A stretch of 64,000 nucleotides of DNA from Candidatus Enterococcus leclercqii (GTDB taxonomy: Bacteria; Bacillota; Bacilli; Lactobacillales; Enterococcaceae): contig NZ_MAEH01000012.1 of the NCBI RefSeq assembly GCF_009933135.1, forward strand, positions 1 through 64,000. Direction: 5' to 3'. Under the pieces are notes generated by a model, which worked only from the letters and a program-made list of their open reading frames with translations, ran no database searches and had not been told where the DNA came from. Below, one piece after another: positions 54,200 to 62,743 of this stretch. Position numbers and translations under genes: made by a program. Each line of letters starts with the position of its first letter. Positions within the stretch are counted from its first letter, which is position 1.

Positions 54200-56278
54200 T
54201 CAATCAAAAATAAGTGTTTGCAAGCTCTGTTCATGCCCTGTTGCTTGTTCCAAACGCTGTGCCCAAGCCATTCGTTGGGTCAGCTCTGCTTGTGGTGTTT
54301 GCAAGGCCTCTTTGTAAATAGCAATCACTTGGCGCAGTGCGCTTGAATCGTATTCTTTTCCTTCAATCCGCAGCGCTTTTGCTCCAGTCTGCAGCAACTC
54401 AGGTAATAATACCGCATAAGAAAAATCCTTCGTTGGCAGTAGGTGGTTTTTACCATATTGGTCCGCACGAATCTTGCGGATAAAGCCGTTTTCATCGATT
54501 AAGTCGAGATTGTCACCGGCATTTCCGCCATCGATCCAATCTTCGTCTGTCCGATCGATTTCAGCTTTTTTAAAGGAGTGTTCCATATACATAAGCGTCG
54601 GAGCACCTTGTACAATCACCTCAGTAGCAATGGGCATCAAAGCTGGCGTTTCGGCAACAATGGCTGCTGGTGCTTCGATGGAAAGGGTCACCGATTCCAA
54701 ACCTTGTGCTTGATAGAAGCAGCCGCTGAGATGATTGTACACATTTAAGCCGTAGTCGCCGCGAAGTTTAAGACCACTGTTTTTATAACGATGAACCTCG
54801 CCAATGTTGGAAACCAGCAGACCATCGATGCCTAATTGCGGCAATTGCGCTACTAATCCATCTAATCGGCGAAACTGATCCTCATTGACCATGCGGGGCA
54901 GCACATAAAAGACCGGCGTCTGACTTTCTTTTGCACAGTCGGCAATTTCTTGTAAATCTTGTCTGCTAAATGGTGGATTGGGAGCCAAAACTTCTCCAGA
55001 AAGGTAGAGACTGTCGATTCCACACGCCAACGCTGCCAATGCAGAGGCCTTATTATCCACTGTCACGCGGATTTCAGGAATTGTCGGTTCAGCAGGATTT
55101 GCCATAGTTGCCGTTGCTGCGCTGGTTTTCACCTCAGCATCAGACTCGACACCCTCAGCTTTTCGGGAAAGCGTCGCTGAGTCTGCTAGTCCAACTTGCT
55201 CATTTTTTCTGGTTTGTTGGGCAGCTGCTAACAGCTCCTGCAAATGTGCCGCCACTTTTTCCACTCGGCGCTCTTTCATAATTGGTTCTTCCAAAGGACG
55301 GGAAAAGACCCGGGGCTCTCTTTTTCCATCGATGGCGATATTGCTCAGACCCGGCTTACCAAATGCATAGGCGGTCGACAAATCTCGCACGCGATTTTCT
55401 TCAAGAAAGGCTACCTTTTCTTGATCCGTCTGATAACTGATTGGATCCGCTAAAAAGCGGTCAATTGCTTCGCCGTAAAGATTAATCAATTCAATCAGAT
55501 AATCGGCTCCGCGCATCCGTCCCTCAATCTTGTAAGAATTTACACCTGACATAATGAGTTGAGGAATGTGTTGGTACAAAGACATATCCTTGACTGCCAT
55601 CGGGTAAATCAGCTCATCTTTAGTCGTTTCTTCTGTTTTTTGCGGATCTTGATAGGCCCAGCGACAAGGCTTCATACACAGTCCCCGGTTACCACTTTTT
55701 CCGAAATAAACACCACTCGCATAACACTGCGCTCCATGAGCCACACACATGTCTCCGTGGATAAAGTACTCATACTCCAGCTCTGGAAATTCCCGTACAA
55801 AATCTTGGACATCTTTCAGGGAAGCTTCGCGGGAGATTACGCAGCGGGTCACTCCCAGCTCTTGGGCACTTGCCAGCATCTCGTCATTGTGAACGTTAGC
55901 CATAACACTCAGATGCAGCTCCAAATCCAAATTCAATTCTTTGATTAATTGGACCGCCCCAAAGTCCTGAATAATCAGCGCATCAACACCTGCGCCTTCC
56001 AAAAAGCGCAGGTAAGCTTCGGCATCCGCCAGTTCCTCATTGGTCATCATATTGTTGAAGGTCACATAAACTTTTTTTCCGAGACTGTGGGCAGTAACTA
56101 CTGCGGCTGCTATTTCTTCATTGGTGAGATTGTGTTTGGGGTTGTGCATCCGCATGTTGAATTTTTTGCCCCCAAGATAGACGGCATCTGCGGCACTTTG
56201 GATTACCTGTTGAAAATCTGCATAAGTGCCCACCGGTGCCAAAAGTTCGATGTTGCGTCCTTGATACATACGTGTCAT
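54200..56278 (-). CDS. Double U32-type protein (UbiU/UbiV/TrhP relative)
   Basis: A protein of 692 residues. Residues 1-330: classic U32 domain (ELLAPVGTYADFQQVIQSAADAVYLGGKKFN, HGDMC...) with Cys178, Cys185, Cys201 and Cys205 as candidate Fe-S ligands. Residues about 345-390: Ala/Ser/Glu-rich linker. Residues about 390-692: a second U32-like barrel (VTVDNKASALAALACGIDSLYLSG, LRGDYGLNVYNHLS, VTLSIEAP). U32 proteins are now known mostly as prephenate-dependent tRNA or quinone hydroxylases rather than peptidases. Adjacency to UbiA/UbiD/UbiX is suggestive of a quinone-type role; a tRNA or rRNA hydroxylation role is the alternative. Confidence 0.8.
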   Translation of the reverse strand: MTRMYQGRNIELLAPVGTYADFQQVIQSAADAVYLGGKKFNMRMHNPKHNLTNEEIAAAVVTAHSLGKKVYVTFNNMMTNEELADAEAYLRFLEGAGVDALIIQDFGAVQLIKELNLDLELHLSVMANVHNDEMLASAQELGVTRCVISREASLKDVQDFVREFPELEYEYFIHGDMCVAHGAQCYASGVYFGKSGNRGLCMKPCRWAYQDPQKTEETTKDELIYPMAVKDMSLYQHIPQLIMSGVNSYKIEGRMRGADYLIELINLYGEAIDRFLADPISYQTDQEKVAFLEENRVRDLSTAYAFGKPGLSNIAIDGKREPRVFSRPLEEPIMKERRVEKVAAHLQELLAAAQQTRKNEQVGLADSATLSRKAEGVESDAEVKTSAATATMANPAEPTIPEIRVTVDNKASALAALACGIDSLYLSGEVLAPNPPFSRQDLQEIADCAKESQTPVFYVLPRMVNEDQFRRLDGLVAQLPQLGIDGLLVSNIGEVHRYKNSGLKLRGDYGLNVYNHLSGCFYQAQGLESVTLSIEAPAAIVAETPALMPIATEVIVQGAPTLMYMEHSFKKAEIDRTDEDWIDGGNAGDNLDLIDENGFIRKIRADQYGKNHLLPTKDFSYAVLLPELLQTGAKALRIEGKEYDSSALRQVIAIYKEALQTPQAELTQRMAWAQRLEQATGHEQSLQTLIFD

Positions 56279-56330
56279 GTCTTGTTTCCTCCTGTGGCCC
56301 CGACTGATTATCGCTGCCGGTTATTAAGAA

Positions 56331-56358
56331 CAGCGGCCCGAACAAATGCAGGCCGCTG
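56331..56358 (-). terminator. Hairpin between lipoprotein and U32 genes
   Basis: CAGCGGCC (56331-56338) pairs with GGCCGCTG (56351-56358); only a short T-rich tail on the minus strand, so a weak terminator or attenuator between the two genes. Confidence 0.55.
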
Positions 56359-56407
56359 AGGTCATTTTTTTATCAAAGTTTCTGCTGAAAATCAGCAAAT
56401 TCAGCTG

Positions 56408-57379
56408 TTACTTGAAATAGACATCCGACAAGACATCTGCCGGTTTCAAATCTTTGGTCAGCAAATCATTTTCTTGCGCCCATGCAAATGCTGAAGTGAT
56501 ATCTTCATCCGTTGCTTGTTCTGCGTGAGTATAATCCGGTACAGTGATTTGATCTTTCAAAGTTTCCGGGAAACCAACTTCATCGATGAACAGCTGGATG
56601 TAATCGGATTTGTCGTGGTCTTTGATGTAATCCACTGCCTCATTGTAAGCATCATACATCCCCTTGATAGCATCTGCTTTTTTATCAATGACATCCGCTG
56701 GCATCCCCATAACAAATGGATTGATTCCAATCTCACGAGTTGAATCCAAGACCCGCAACCCATCGGCTACAGCCATCGTTACAAAAGGTTCTGGCAGGAT
56801 TGCCGCTTGTGCTTGTTTATTCTTCAACAACTCCAAACGAGTCGGTACTTGCGGCACTTCACTGACATTGATATCAGATTCTTTGAGCCCCGCTTTTTCC
56901 AACATTTTCGTCACAGCATATTCTGTCCCGGTCTTTTTAGACAAAATAACGTCTTTGCCCTTCAAATCAGCAACAGACTGGATACTGTCGTCACCGGTTA
57001 CCAAATCAAATTGGCCATAAGTATTTCCTGTGATTTTTACATCCATGCCAGCTTCTTGATAAATAGCAATCGCCACTAAGTCAGTAGAAACACCATCGAC
57101 TTTGCCGGCTTGGAAAGCTGCGTCACGGTCTTTGGCTGCTTTGAAGTTTTCCAGCTTGATTTCAACACCGTGTTTTTTATCAAAGCCTTTTTCATGGGCT
57201 AAAATCAATGGAATGTTATCGGTAGAAGGCATAACACCTAATGTCAAAGTAGTGACTTCGTTTTCTTTAGCGCTGCTGGATACTCCGGTTTTGTCGCTTT
57301 CTTTATCGCCACTGCCGCAAGCCGCCAGCGTCACGACTGCCAATGTTAAAATTCCCAATGCTTTTGTCCATTTTTTCAT
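56408..57379 (-). CDS. THI5/SsuA-like ABC substrate-binding lipoprotein, orphan
   Basis: Encodes 323 residues from the ATG at 57377-57379 (AAGGGG upstream); a longer frame reaches back into the prenyltransferase end but has no support. Signal peptide with lipobox LAAC (Cys21), then an NMT1/THI5-type binding fold (GVMPSTDNIPLILAHEKGFD, GKVDGVSTDLVA, LPEPFVTMAVADG). No permease or ATPase gene is adjacent. It may capture an aromatic or heterocyclic precursor outside the cell and share a permease encoded elsewhere. Confidence 0.83.
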   Translation of the reverse strand: MKKWTKALGILTLAVVTLAACGSGDKESDKTGVSSSAKENEVTTLTLGVMPSTDNIPLILAHEKGFDKKHGVEIKLENFKAAKDRDAAFQAGKVDGVSTDLVAIAIYQEAGMDVKITGNTYGQFDLVTGDDSIQSVADLKGKDVILSKKTGTEYAVTKMLEKAGLKESDINVSEVPQVPTRLELLKNKQAQAAILPEPFVTMAVADGLRVLDSTREIGINPFVMGMPADVIDKKADAIKGMYDAYNEAVDYIKDHDKSDYIQLFIDEVGFPETLKDQITVPDYTHAEQATDEDITSAFAWAQENDLLTKDLKPADVLSDVYFK

Positions 57380-57455
57380 TACTGTATAAATCCCCTTTTC
57401 TTTACATTCTTTTGTCCACATTTCCAAATTTCCGTTAAACCCATAAATCAAGAAG

Positions 57456-58328
57456 TTATAAAAACACATCCAACACCCCGGCAACCAAAAAGACCAGGCT
57501 GACGATTTCATTGACATTGTATGAAGCAATTTCTGCATGTGCCAAATGGTCCGGCCGCACAACTTTGTGTTCTACGATTAGTAAACTACCGATAACCACC
57601 AAGCCAACAAAATAAATCCAGCCAAATTGCGGTGTCACAATCCCTGCCAGCACCAGACAGCCAAAAGTGATGACATGAAAGAATCGTGCAATCAAGAGTC
57701 CATTTCTGACACCCACAGCTGCTGGAATCGAATGGATGCCGTGACTGCGGTCAAACGCCACATCTTGTGAACCATAAATAATATCAAAACCTGCGACCCA
57801 CAGCATATTGGCTCCGGACAAAAAGAAGGCTGTCCAAGAGAAACTGTTGGTAATGGCAATCCAAGCTCCCGCCGGCGCCATAGCGCAAGTGAAACCCAAT
57901 ACCAGGTGGCACAATGCCGTAAAACGCTTTGTGTAAGAGTAGAAGACCATAAAGAACAATGCAATAGGCGACAATGCCAGTGTCACTGGTCCCAAAAGGC
58001 CCGCCACAATCACTGTGACTATAAAGCAGGCAATCGCAAACCACAGCGCTTCTTTTTTACTCATTTTCCCTTGCGGAATCTGTCGCACCGCTGTTCGAGG
58101 ATTGGCCTGATCGATGTCAGCATCAATTACTCGATTGATTGCATTAGCGCCAGTTCTAGCCGCCAAAAGGCCGATGACTAATAAGAGAATCTTACGCCAG
58201 TGAAATTGACCGTTAGAAGCCAAGAGCAGCGAGACAATTCCAAAAGAAAAGGAAAAAATCGTGTGTTGGAACATCACCAACACACCGTATGCATGCAGTT
58301 TTTGTCCTAACTTTTTAATCCAGGCCAT
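57456..58328 (-). CDS. UbiA-family polyprenyltransferase (MqnP/UbiA type)
   Basis: A protein of 290 residues with about eight hydrophobic segments. First Asp motif NAINRVIDADIDQANPRT (about residues 62-79) and second motif DIIYGSQDVAFDRSHGIHSIP (about 185-205) are the NDxxDxxxD-type Mg-prenyl-diphosphate sites. The pattern fits 4-hydroxybenzoate or 1,4-dihydroxy-6-naphthoate prenyltransferases better than MenA. Overlaps the UbiD gene by 14 bp. Confidence 0.87.
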   Translation of the reverse strand: MAWIKKLGQKLHAYGVLVMFQHTIFSFSFGIVSLLLASNGQFHWRKILLLVIGLLAARTGANAINRVIDADIDQANPRTAVRQIPQGKMSKKEALWFAIACFIVTVIVAGLLGPVTLALSPIALFFMVFYSYTKRFTALCHLVLGFTCAMAPAGAWIAITNSFSWTAFFLSGANMLWVAGFDIIYGSQDVAFDRSHGIHSIPAAVGVRNGLLIARFFHVITFGCLVLAGIVTPQFGWIYFVGLVVIGSLLIVEHKVVRPDHLAHAEIASYNVNEIVSLVFLVAGVLDVFL

Positions 58329-59760
58329 ATTCAGCCCACCGTTTCGTCACTTTGTTTTTCGTTGTCTCATCCATCGTTACATCGTCTGGCCAAGGACGGG
58401 TATGTCCTTCTTCGGGCCATTTCCGAGTAGCATCGATTCCCAAGCGTGTGCCAAAAAAGGCATTTGGCGAGGAATGATCTAAGGCATCCAGCGGCCCTTC
58501 GTTCATGACCAGGTCACGTTTGGCGTCAATATTATTGAAGACTTTCCACGCAACTTTGGAGAAATCGTGAGGATCGACATCTTCTTCTACTACAACAATC
58601 ATCTTGGTATACATCATCTGGCCCATTCCCCAGCAAGTATTCATCACCTTGTGGGCGTGATAAGGGAATTTTTTCTTAATAGAAACAATCACACAGTTGT
58701 GAAAGACTCCTTCAAAAGGCATGGCCAGATCCACGATTTCAGGTGCCATCATCCTCAGCAAAGGTAAAAAGACCCGCTCGGTAGCCAATCCCATGTAATC
58801 ATCTTCCATCGGCGGCTGCCCGACAATCGTTGTAGGATACACGGCATTCTTTTTGTGGGTGATGGCAGTCACATGAAATACCGGGTACATGTCTTCTAAA
58901 GAATAATAACCTGTATGATCTCCAAAAGGCCCTTCTTCTCGCAATGGCTCTGTCACATCCACATAGCCTTCAATGACAAACTCAGATTCTGCCGGCACAT
59001 AGATATCATTTGTGATGGATTTGACCATTTTCACCGGTCGCTTGCGCAAAAAGCCCGCCAACATCATTTCATCAATCATTTTCGGCAAGGGTGCGGTGGC
59101 TGCATAAGTGATTGCAGGATCGCCACCAAGGGCAACTGAAACCGGCATTTTGCCCCCTAATTTGCGATACTTTTCATAGATTTCCCGACCATCTTTGTGC
59201 CAGTGCCAATGCATCCCGGTCGTTTTTTTATCATATACTTGCATCCGATACATGCCAGTGTTTTGCTGACCGGTGTCTGGGTCTTTTGTCATCACTAGCG
59301 GTAAGGTGATAAATGGCCCGCCATCTTGTGGCCAACATTGCAAAATAGGCAGTTTTGTCAGATCAGGGTCGGTCATCACCACTTCTTGGCAAGCGCCGTT
59401 TTTCACTTTAATAGGAAAAACCGCCGCCATCCGCGATAGTTTCGGCAGTTGTGCCGCACTTTTGAGCCAACCGGCATAATTGGCCATATTGATCAAGTCT
59501 GCGATCTGTTCACCGACTTCGTTCAAGTTGTCGACGCCTAGTCCCAATGCCATTCGTTCTTCTGACCCCATCGCATTGATTAGTACCGGAAATTCTGAAC
59601 CAACTACATTTTCAAACAACAAGGCTGGTCCGTGGGCTTTTGACACACGATCAGTGATTTCAGTAATTTCCAATTCAGCTGAGACCGGTGACTTGACTCG
59701 TTTCAATTCCCCATCTTTCTCCAGCCTGCGGATAAATTCTTGCAGATTTTTATAAGCCAT
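58315..59760 (-). CDS. UbiD-family prFMN-dependent decarboxylase (UbiD/MqnL type)
   Basis: A protein of 481 residues. YKNLQEFIRRLEKDGEL opening, TGMYRMQVYDKKTTGMHWHWHKDG, the prFMN/metal region, and EGPFGDHTGYYS near residue 280. This subtype decarboxylates prenylated aromatic acids in quinone biosynthesis (UbiD, MqnL), unlike the gallate decarboxylase LpdC. Requires prenylated FMN from UbiX, encoded just upstream. Confidence 0.9.
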   Translation of the reverse strand: MAYKNLQEFIRRLEKDGELKRVKSPVSAELEITEITDRVSKAHGPALLFENVVGSEFPVLINAMGSEERMALGLGVDNLNEVGEQIADLINMANYAGWLKSAAQLPKLSRMAAVFPIKVKNGACQEVVMTDPDLTKLPILQCWPQDGGPFITLPLVMTKDPDTGQQNTGMYRMQVYDKKTTGMHWHWHKDGREIYEKYRKLGGKMPVSVALGGDPAITYAATAPLPKMIDEMMLAGFLRKRPVKMVKSITNDIYVPAESEFVIEGYVDVTEPLREEGPFGDHTGYYSLEDMYPVFHVTAITHKKNAVYPTTIVGQPPMEDDYMGLATERVFLPLLRMMAPEIVDLAMPFEGVFHNCVIVSIKKKFPYHAHKVMNTCWGMGQMMYTKMIVVVEEDVDPHDFSKVAWKVFNNIDAKRDLVMNEGPLDALDHSSPNAFFGTRLGIDATRKWPEEGHTRPWPDDVTMDETTKNKVTKRWAEYGLD

Positions 59761-59831
59761 AAACAGTTCCCTTCTATATGAATACGTCGCACTATTCGCT
59801 CAAACAACGGCCGTCTGAAAACAGTGCTCAT
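59703..59831 (-). CDS. Possible short leader ORF overlapping the UbiD start
   Basis: A 42-codon frame (MSTVFRRPLFERIVRRIH...) begins at the ATG 59829-59831 with AAAGGAGA 9 nt upstream, a better site than that of ubiD, and ends inside ubiD in another frame. A hairpin (TTGAG..CGTC-CTTAAA-GACG..CTCAA, about 59851-59875) precedes it. Could couple or regulate translation; could be chance. Confidence 0.25.
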   Translation of the reverse strand: MSTVFRRPLFERIVRRIHIEGNCLWLIKICKNLSAGWRKMGN

Positions 59832-60114
59832 TTGTATTGTTCTCCTTTTGAGTCGTCTTTAAGGACGCGCTCAACATTACAGCAGTCTTTGTAGTTTGTA
59901 TCACAAAAACAAACATGCTTATTCTAACACTAACCCACCGAAAAATAAAATGTCTGTGCTGCTTTTCACCATTATTTAATTCAAGCAAAAACGGCTGTGA
60001 CAAAAGCTAACTTGCTAAAATAAAACTTTCTTTTTGTTACTTCTGCTGCAAACTCAAGTCCCGCTTATCAGAAAGCGTTTTGCCTTTTTATGCTGTTTTT
60101 AAAAAGAGCTCATT
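59832..60114. other. Gap between UbiD and LpdD genes
   Basis: Contains the possible ubiD leader described above and AT-rich DNA, with no convincing -35/-10 pair. An ORF across 59800-60003 has no ribosome-binding site and is not called. Confidence 0.4.
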
Positions 60115-60155
60115 AAAAAGGGACGATCGCCTTTATTGACATCGCCCCTTTTTGT
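60115..60155 (-). terminator. Terminator of the ubiX-lpdD pair
   Basis: AAAAAGGG with CCCTTTTT and an inner CGAT/ATCG stem; T-run on the minus strand, about 30 bp past the lpdD stop. Confidence 0.75.
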
Positions 60156-60187
60156 TAAGGTTTTTTAAGGCCATTTGTGCCTACTTT

Positions 60188-60658
60188 TCAATCGTAATAG
60201 CGAGGGGCACGAGTCTCAGGAGCCACTGTTGTCAGCCAGTTTTTCGCCTGCGTCCCCAGTGCGGCTGCCATTTGATAGGAAACTGCAATCTGCTCTTTTG
60301 TGATGCCGTCCACATGCACACCGGCGATGACAACAGCTTTTTTTTCTGGTGCTAAGGACAGTGCTTTCAAAAAAGATTCCGCCAATACATCGTCTTTATG
60401 AAAGCGTCCAGAATGACTGGGAAAACGTAGAGTACCGTAATCAGTAGCCGTCTTTTTCGAAGCGTAAAACTCGGACTCAAAATTAGTAGCCGATATGCTT
60501 ACCTGCACCCCTTCAGCCAGCGTTTCAGTCACAGTTCCCACATGTGGGACATCTCCACCAGTCAAGAGCACCACAAGATCTTCGTTGATAATCGTCACTT
60601 CTGCTTCCATTGTATACTCTGCCTGAGTCGTCATAAATTCTTTTCGTAAAAACGTCAT
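60188..60658 (-). CDS. lpdD: Prenylated-flavin chaperone LpdD-like protein
   Basis: A protein of 156 residues. EAEVTIINEDLVVLLTGGDVPHVGTV opening, LRFPSHSGRFHKDDVLAE and VVIAGVHVDGITKEQI fit the small LpdD family found next to UbiX-type genes (as in the Lactobacillus gallate decarboxylase locus), thought to help deliver prFMN to UbiD-type enzymes. Overlaps the ubiX stop (ATGA), so translationally coupled. Confidence 0.83.
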   Translation of the reverse strand: MTFLRKEFMTTQAEYTMEAEVTIINEDLVVLLTGGDVPHVGTVTETLAEGVQVSISATNFESEFYASKKTATDYGTLRFPSHSGRFHKDDVLAESFLKALSLAPEKKAVVIAGVHVDGITKEQIAVSYQMAAALGTQAKNWLTTVAPETRAPRYYD

Positions 60659-61224
60659 TTTTCCTCCCCCTGCCAGCGCACAGCATCGGCTTGTGGCAAT
60701 CCCAATAAATCCAGCAGCCGATCAGTCTGACGATTTACCAGGTCAGAAATCGTCTGAGGCTGTGTGTAAAAAGCCGGCATCGGTGGCGCAATGACTACTC
60801 CCAGACGCGCCAGTTTAGTAAGGTTTTCCAAATGGATCACACTCAGCGGCGTTTCCCGGGGGACAATCACCAGACGTCGCTGCTCTTTCAAGATGACATC
60901 CGCCGCTCGTCCAATCAAGGTCTCTGAAAAACCGTGGGCAATTCCCGCTACCGTCTTCATGCTGGCCGGCACAATAACCATGCCGTCAGTAAGAAAAGAA
61001 CCACTGGCAATTGTAGCACCTAGGTTTTCTTCCTCATAATAGACGTCCATCAAGGCAATGACTTCTTCTTGCGTCAATGACGTCTCCAAACGAAGATTTT
61101 CCCAGGCCCAGCGACTCACTACTCCATGGACTTCCACATCGGGACGACTTTTCAATTTTTTCAACAAGTCCACTGCATAGACTGAGCCGGATGCTCCGGT
61201 GATGGCAACGATGATTTTTTTCAT
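60655..61224 (-). CDS. ubiX: UbiX flavin prenyltransferase
   Basis: A protein of 189 residues. IIVAITGASGSVYAVDLLKKL (FMN loop), ASGSFLTDGMVIVPASMKTVAGIAHGFSETLIGRAADV and LVIVPRETPLSVIHLENL (dimethylallyl phosphate and FMN binding). Adds a fourth ring to FMN to make the prFMN cofactor for UbiD. Start ATG after GGAGGAACC. Confidence 0.95.
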   Translation of the reverse strand: MKKIIVAITGASGSVYAVDLLKKLKSRPDVEVHGVVSRWAWENLRLETSLTQEEVIALMDVYYEEENLGATIASGSFLTDGMVIVPASMKTVAGIAHGFSETLIGRAADVILKEQRRLVIVPRETPLSVIHLENLTKLARLGVVIAPPMPAFYTQPQTISDLVNRQTDRLLDLLGLPQADAVRWQGEEK

Positions 61225-61528
61225 AAACAGGTTCCTCCAACATATTCCGATTTATAGTAAACCGGACGTTTTCTCTCATTCACTATAGCATATCCAGCAG
61301 CAAAAAAGCCCGCTCTAAAGCCATGTCAACTGATTTTGACACTGAAATATTCCAGAAATCAGTTCAGTTTTACTCAAGCTCTGCTATGATGAATGTATCA
61401 GAGGTACCTGAGCAAAATTCTTTTTTCCATCGTTTTGTTGTTCTCAGTCAGGTTTACCTCTCATTGACTAAAAGTCTAACCATTGCCAGTATTTTCGAAC
61501 TTGAACTCAAGAAAGCAGGTGCTTCATT
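61225..61528. other. Divergent intergenic region between ubiX and the XRE regulator
   Basis: Holds an extended -10 on the plus strand (TGCTATGAT, around 61390) for the XRE gene and a TATAGT -10 on the minus strand (around 61285) for ubiX, both with poor -35 boxes. No small gene is supported. Confidence 0.4.
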
Positions 61529-62026
61529 ATGGATATCAGTCGTCACTTAAAAGAATTACGCTTAGAACACCAATTGACTCAAGAAGAGTTGGCCCAAGCT
61601 ATTTTTGTCTCTCGTCAGAGTGTTTCCAACTGGGAAAATGGCAAAGGACAGCCGGATATTGAAAACCTGATCCTGCTCAGTGAGCTCTATCACCTTTCCT
61701 TAGATGAGCTTTTGCAGGATCAGAAGCTGCCGGACAAACAAAAACCAAAATTTTTCATTGCTCACCGCTTTCTCACTAGTTTTGTCTTTTTATCTTTGAC
61801 CGCATTGATCTGCCAGATTATTTTTCAACCATCAGGCTTTTTGATTCCTCTTTTTTACAGCCTTCTATGCTTTATCCAAACCTGGCGCTACCTGATAAAA
61901 ACTAACCGCGGAGCCAATGTGTATGGTCAAGGTGAAAATATGTATGACCCAGCGATTATCTTGTGGGCCCTCACTTATATGATGATCTTGGCAGCGATAG
62001 GATTTCAAGGTTATATCAATCCGTAA
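61529..62026 (+). CDS. XRE-family regulator with C-terminal membrane segments
   Basis: A protein of 165 residues. HTH_3 domain at residues 1-60 (ISRHLKELRLEHQLTQEELAQAIFVSRQSVSNWENG), then two or three hydrophobic segments (about 80-125 and 140-160). Membrane-tethered XRE proteins of this type are common in Lactobacillales and often control the neighbouring gene. Start ATG with AGGTGC upstream. Confidence 0.88.
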   Translation: MDISRHLKELRLEHQLTQEELAQAIFVSRQSVSNWENGKGQPDIENLILLSELYHLSLDELLQDQKLPDKQKPKFFIAHRFLTSFVFLSLTALICQIIFQPSGFLIPLFYSLLCFIQTWRYLIKTNRGANVYGQGENMYDPAIILWALTYMMILAAIGFQGYINP

Positions 62027-62059
62027 GTTTCACATTCATCACCAGAGGAGGAGTTTTTT

Positions 62060-62743
62060 ATGAAAGGCATCGTCGTTACCATTAGCCGCCAGCAGAACAA
62101 TGCGCTGCAATGGACTTGGCAAGACCAGCAGTACCTGCCTCGCCTTATGAATTATTTGAAAGTCACCTATCCGGCATATGAATGGGAGATTGTTCCTGGT
62201 TATGATTTGAAAAAAATTGATCTCACCCTTTATCAAGCTGCCGCACTGCCCCCAGTCTCAGAGCGATTTGCCAAAACACTGAAGGATCTGAATCCGCAGT
62301 TAAAGATCATAATTCCTGATCGGGATGAATTTCTTTACATGATGGCACCTAAGGGAATGGTATTGGGTCGGACCACCGGTTATCTGGTGGCACAAGGCCC
62401 CAAGCTTACGGTCCGCGGGCTCCCCTCAGAAAAGCGCCAGGCAGCATTTAGCAATGAAAGCCTACGTCAATTGATGCGAGACTATCCCACCATTTACTGG
62501 ACTGTGGTGACCTTTGATGAATTGAAGAAGAAATTAGCTGAAAATTCCCAAGATGTCACTGTCGCATTGACACCCCAGGCCATGCCTTATGAAAAATACA
62601 TTACCACCCATTGGCCAAACACTGCGGTTATCCAAGGAAATCCATCAAAATTAGCCGCTACACCGACACAGTTGGAATTAATTATGATTGCTATTGTTAC
62701 CACAACCATGTTCTTATTGTGTCTGATGGGTTTCATCAACTGA
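62060..62743 (+). CDS. Unknown protein with C-terminal membrane anchor
   Basis: A protein of 227 residues, ATG after AGGAGGAG. Residues 1-200 are soluble with a repeated alpha/beta feel (EWEIVPGYDLKKIDLTLYQA, LKIIIPDRDEF, TIYWTVVTFDELKKKL, VTVALTPQAMP). Residues 205-225 form a single hydrophobic segment, and the protein lacks a signal peptide, so it is tail-anchored with the bulk in the cytoplasm. Probably an operon with the XRE regulator 33 bp upstream. I recognise no family. Confidence 0.72.
   Translation: MKGIVVTISRQQNNALQWTWQDQQYLPRLMNYLKVTYPAYEWEIVPGYDLKKIDLTLYQAAALPPVSERFAKTLKDLNPQLKIIIPDRDEFLYMMAPKGMVLGRTTGYLVAQGPKLTVRGLPSEKRQAAFSNESLRQLMRDYPTIYWTVVTFDELKKKLAENSQDVTVALTPQAMPYEKYITTHWPNTAVIQGNPSKLAATPTQLELIMIAIVTTTMFLLCLMGFIN

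Noticed and set aside
56408-57379. Chorismate dehydratase (MqnA) or MqnD, which share the binding-protein fold
   Set aside because: A clear lipoprotein signal peptide with lipobox shows export; MqnA and MqnD are cytoplasmic enzymes.
57456-59760. Calling the UbiA/UbiD genes a ubiquinone pathway
   Set aside because: No ubiC, methyltransferase or monooxygenase genes are present in the window; only a generic prenylation and decarboxylation role can be supported.
59800-60003. 67-codon minus-strand ORF upstream of ubiD
   Set aside because: No ribosome-binding site and no recognisable motif.
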